Positions 62,682 to 64,000 of a stretch of DNA of 64,000 nucleotides are shown here, one piece after another. Below the pieces are notes generated by a model. The model did not search any database. It saw only the letters and a list, made by a program, of their open reading frames with translations, and was not told the DNA's origin. The position numbers and the translations under genes are program-made. Each line of letters starts with the position of its first letter. Within the stretch, counting starts at the first letter, position 1. This DNA comes from Planctomycetota bacterium (GTDB lineage: Bacteria > Planctomycetota > UBA1135 > GCA-002686595), in the NCBI GenBank assembly GCA_016795325.1, contig JAEUHY010000015.1, positions 496,001 to 560,000 on the forward strand, given 5' to 3'.

Positions 62682-64000
62682 GATCAGCGGCTCGATCTCG
62701 CGCAGCAGTTCCTTCGCGCGCTCGTTCTCAGGGTGCTTGAAGGTGGCCCACAGCGCCTCGGAGTAGGCCAGCTGCAACTGCTCGTCGCGCCGTTCGTCCG
62801 ACACTCCAGGCTTCAAGGCCTCATTCTTGAGCAGCCAGATGTAGTTGAGCGAGACCTCGAGCATGCCGGGGTCGCGCTCCAAGGCGCGCTTCCAGAGCAC
62901 GAGGGCCGCGCCGTAGTTGTCACCCATGCCCTCGAGTTCGCCGAGGAACTGCAGCGCGCGCGGATTCTCTTCTTCCGCGACCAGTTCCAGCAGCAGCTTG
63001 CGCGCCAGCGGGAATTCACTGGGGCCCGCGCGCATCGCGAACTGCGCCAGCTGCAGCCTCGGATCGGTGCGGCGCGTGCCGGCGTCGATCACCCGCTGCA
63101 GCTCGGCCGTCGCCAGATCGATGCGTCCGCTGCTGCCCACCAGGATGTTCGCGACGGTCGCCGAGGCCTGCGCGTGCGTGGGCTCGAGCTCGGTCGCGCG
63201 TTGGAAGTAGGGCAGCCCAGCCTCCGCTCCTTGGGTCGCGAGGACGTACTGCCCCCAGTTGAAGGCTTCCGAGAAGCTCATCTGATCGAGGCTCGGCATC
63301 GCGCCGCGCGAGGCGCGGTTCGAGCTCGACGCGGCGGGCGTGCTGCTGGCGGCGAGCGCGGCGTCGCGCCTACGTCCGAGCAGATCCACGCAGCGGTGCT
63401 CCTTGCCCAGGATGTTGCGCATCATCTGGTAGGCGATGTCGAACTCCGCGCGCGAGGCGGGGTCGCCCTGCGCGGCGCGCCACGCGAGGTACTGATCGAG
63501 GAAGAACTGTTGGCTCGTTCCGTCCTGGGCGAACTCGAAACCCGTGTCCTTGATCATCAGGTCGGCATCGCGGCCGATGAACATGTTGCGCGCGCCGATG
63601 TACTCGAGCAGCTGGTGGTCGTCGGTGTTGAGCGGACCGTCCGGATTCGCCATGGCGCGGAAACGCTCCGGCGACATGCCGTGGTACGCGAGCACGCTGA
63701 TCAGGTTGAAGCACGTGACGCGGCCGAGGTCCTGGCGGATCTGCGGCAGGTCGAAGCGCTCCTCCATGCGCGCGAAGTCGGGCTTGATCGGCTCCATCGA
63801 GGCGAGGCCGATCACGTCGCCCGCGTGCGAGAGGAAGGCCTGCACGTAGGGGAATTCCGAGTTGATCGTGCGCACGATCAGCTCGATCGCCCGGTTGTCT
63901 CCCTCGGTGCTCGACTGCTCGTAGTGGTGGAACCAGACCATCATCACGCCGCCCGGATTCAGGCGCGCCTTGCAGTCGCGATAGAAGTCGTCGGTGAACA
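62667..64000 (-). CDS. spermidine-synthase-like protein with TPR tail, 3' part (5' end outside window)
   Basis: The 5' end is cut by the window edge; the frame reads through base 64000 without a start. The visible N-terminal part is the second half of a spermine/spermidine synthase-like Rossmann domain: FTDDFYRDC, then RLNPGGVMMVWFHHYE, and ELIVRTINSEFPYVQAFLSHAGDVIGLAS. A later NTDDHQLLEYIGARNMF is typical of the fused MFS/spermidine synthase family. About residue 220 onward is a helical region with TPR-like repeats (AEAGLPYFQRATELEPTHAQA, DNYGAALVLWKRALERDPGM). Such fusions are common in Planctomycetes; the methyl- or aminopropyl-transfer substrate is unknown. Confidence 0.85.
   Translation of the reverse strand, partial: FTDDFYRDCKARLNPGGVMMVWFHHYEQSSTEGDNRAIELIVRTINSEFPYVQAFLSHAGDVIGLASMEPIKPDFARMEERFDLPQIRQDLGRVTCFNLISVLAYHGMSPERFRAMANPDGPLNTDDHQLLEYIGARNMFIGRDADLMIKDTGFEFAQDGTSQQFFLDQYLAWRAAQGDPASRAEFDIAYQMMRNILGKEHRCVDLLGRRRDAALAASSTPAASSSNRASRGAMPSLDQMSFSEAFNWGQYVLATQGAEAGLPYFQRATELEPTHAQASATVANILVGSSGRIDLATAELQRVIDAGTRRTDPRLQLAQFAMRAGPSEFPLARKLLLELVAEEENPRALQFLGELEGMGDNYGAALVLWKRALERDPGMLEVSLNYIWLLKNEALKPGVSDERRDEQLQLAYSEALWATFKHPENERAKELLREIEPLINPAQ

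Overview
The window is high-GC chromosomal DNA of a Gram-negative bacterium, most likely a planctomycete of a deep, poorly studied lineage. The strongest taxonomic clue is the adjacent pair at 30371-36541: a planctomycete-type cytochrome c/DUF1549/DUF1553 protein followed by a DUF1501 protein. Support also comes from sulfatase-fold and FG-GAP proteins, secreted propeller proteins with a shared Cys-containing C-terminal domain, and Kdo-kinase-like, heptosyltransferase-like and FabZ-like genes that imply an LPS-type outer membrane. I see no rRNA, tRNA, CRISPR array, integrase, transposase or phage gene, so this looks like ordinary vertically inherited chromosome. Shine-Dalgarno sequences are weak or absent before most genes; 53464 is an exception. 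Because GC is so high, very long open frames lie antisense to almost every real gene and were discarded.

Layout. 1-7170 (minus strand): the N-terminal three quarters of malate synthase A, a beta-propeller lipoprotein, a UDP-galactopyranose-mutase-like flavoprotein, a divergent RNase HII-like protein and Lgt. 7351-9574 (plus): a GT9 glycosyltransferase and a short bacterial Pus10-type tRNA pseudouridine synthase. 9629-12895 (minus): a sulfatase-fold lipoprotein with Thr at the nucleophile position, a FabZ-like dehydratase and a membrane-anchored carboxypeptidase-regulatory-like protein. 13157-15853 (plus): an alkaline-phosphatase-superfamily protein and a rhodanese. 15854-17601 is gene-poor. 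17602-20264 (plus): an RNA 2'-phosphotransferase (KptA/Tpt1) with a roughly 390-residue Arg/Asp/Gly/Pro repeat tail, then a Kdo-kinase-like protein. 20269-23943 (minus): a kinase-AAA-TPR giant. 24011-27023 (plus): cysS and an MscS channel.

27040-36541 holds envelope and surface proteins: a small beta-barrel, an MpaA-like carboxypeptidase lipoprotein, an FG-GAP protein and the planctomycete cytochrome/DUF1501 pair. 36692-45101 holds a DUF2339 membrane protein, a secreted PQQ-type propeller, a PA0069-type radical SAM protein and an S9 peptidase. 45175-46476 pairs a His-rich membrane protein with an ECF sigma factor that carries Cys motifs at both ends. 46655-54813 holds a glucose/sorbosone-dehydrogenase-like secreted protein, YgiQ, an acetylesterase and small secreted proteins. 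55026-64000 holds an EF-P paralogue with an altered tip loop, a DUF4863 protein, a PPC-domain lipoprotein, two polytopic membrane proteins and the C-terminal part of a spermidine-synthase/TPR protein.

Two themes stand out. One is RNA and translation proteins that are rare or unusual in bacteria: Pus10, KptA with a disordered tail, an RNase HII relative and a non-canonical EF-P. The other is a large secreted and surface repertoire with lineage-specific architecture: the shared C-terminal domain, poly-Gly linkers after lipobox cysteines, and low-complexity insertions.
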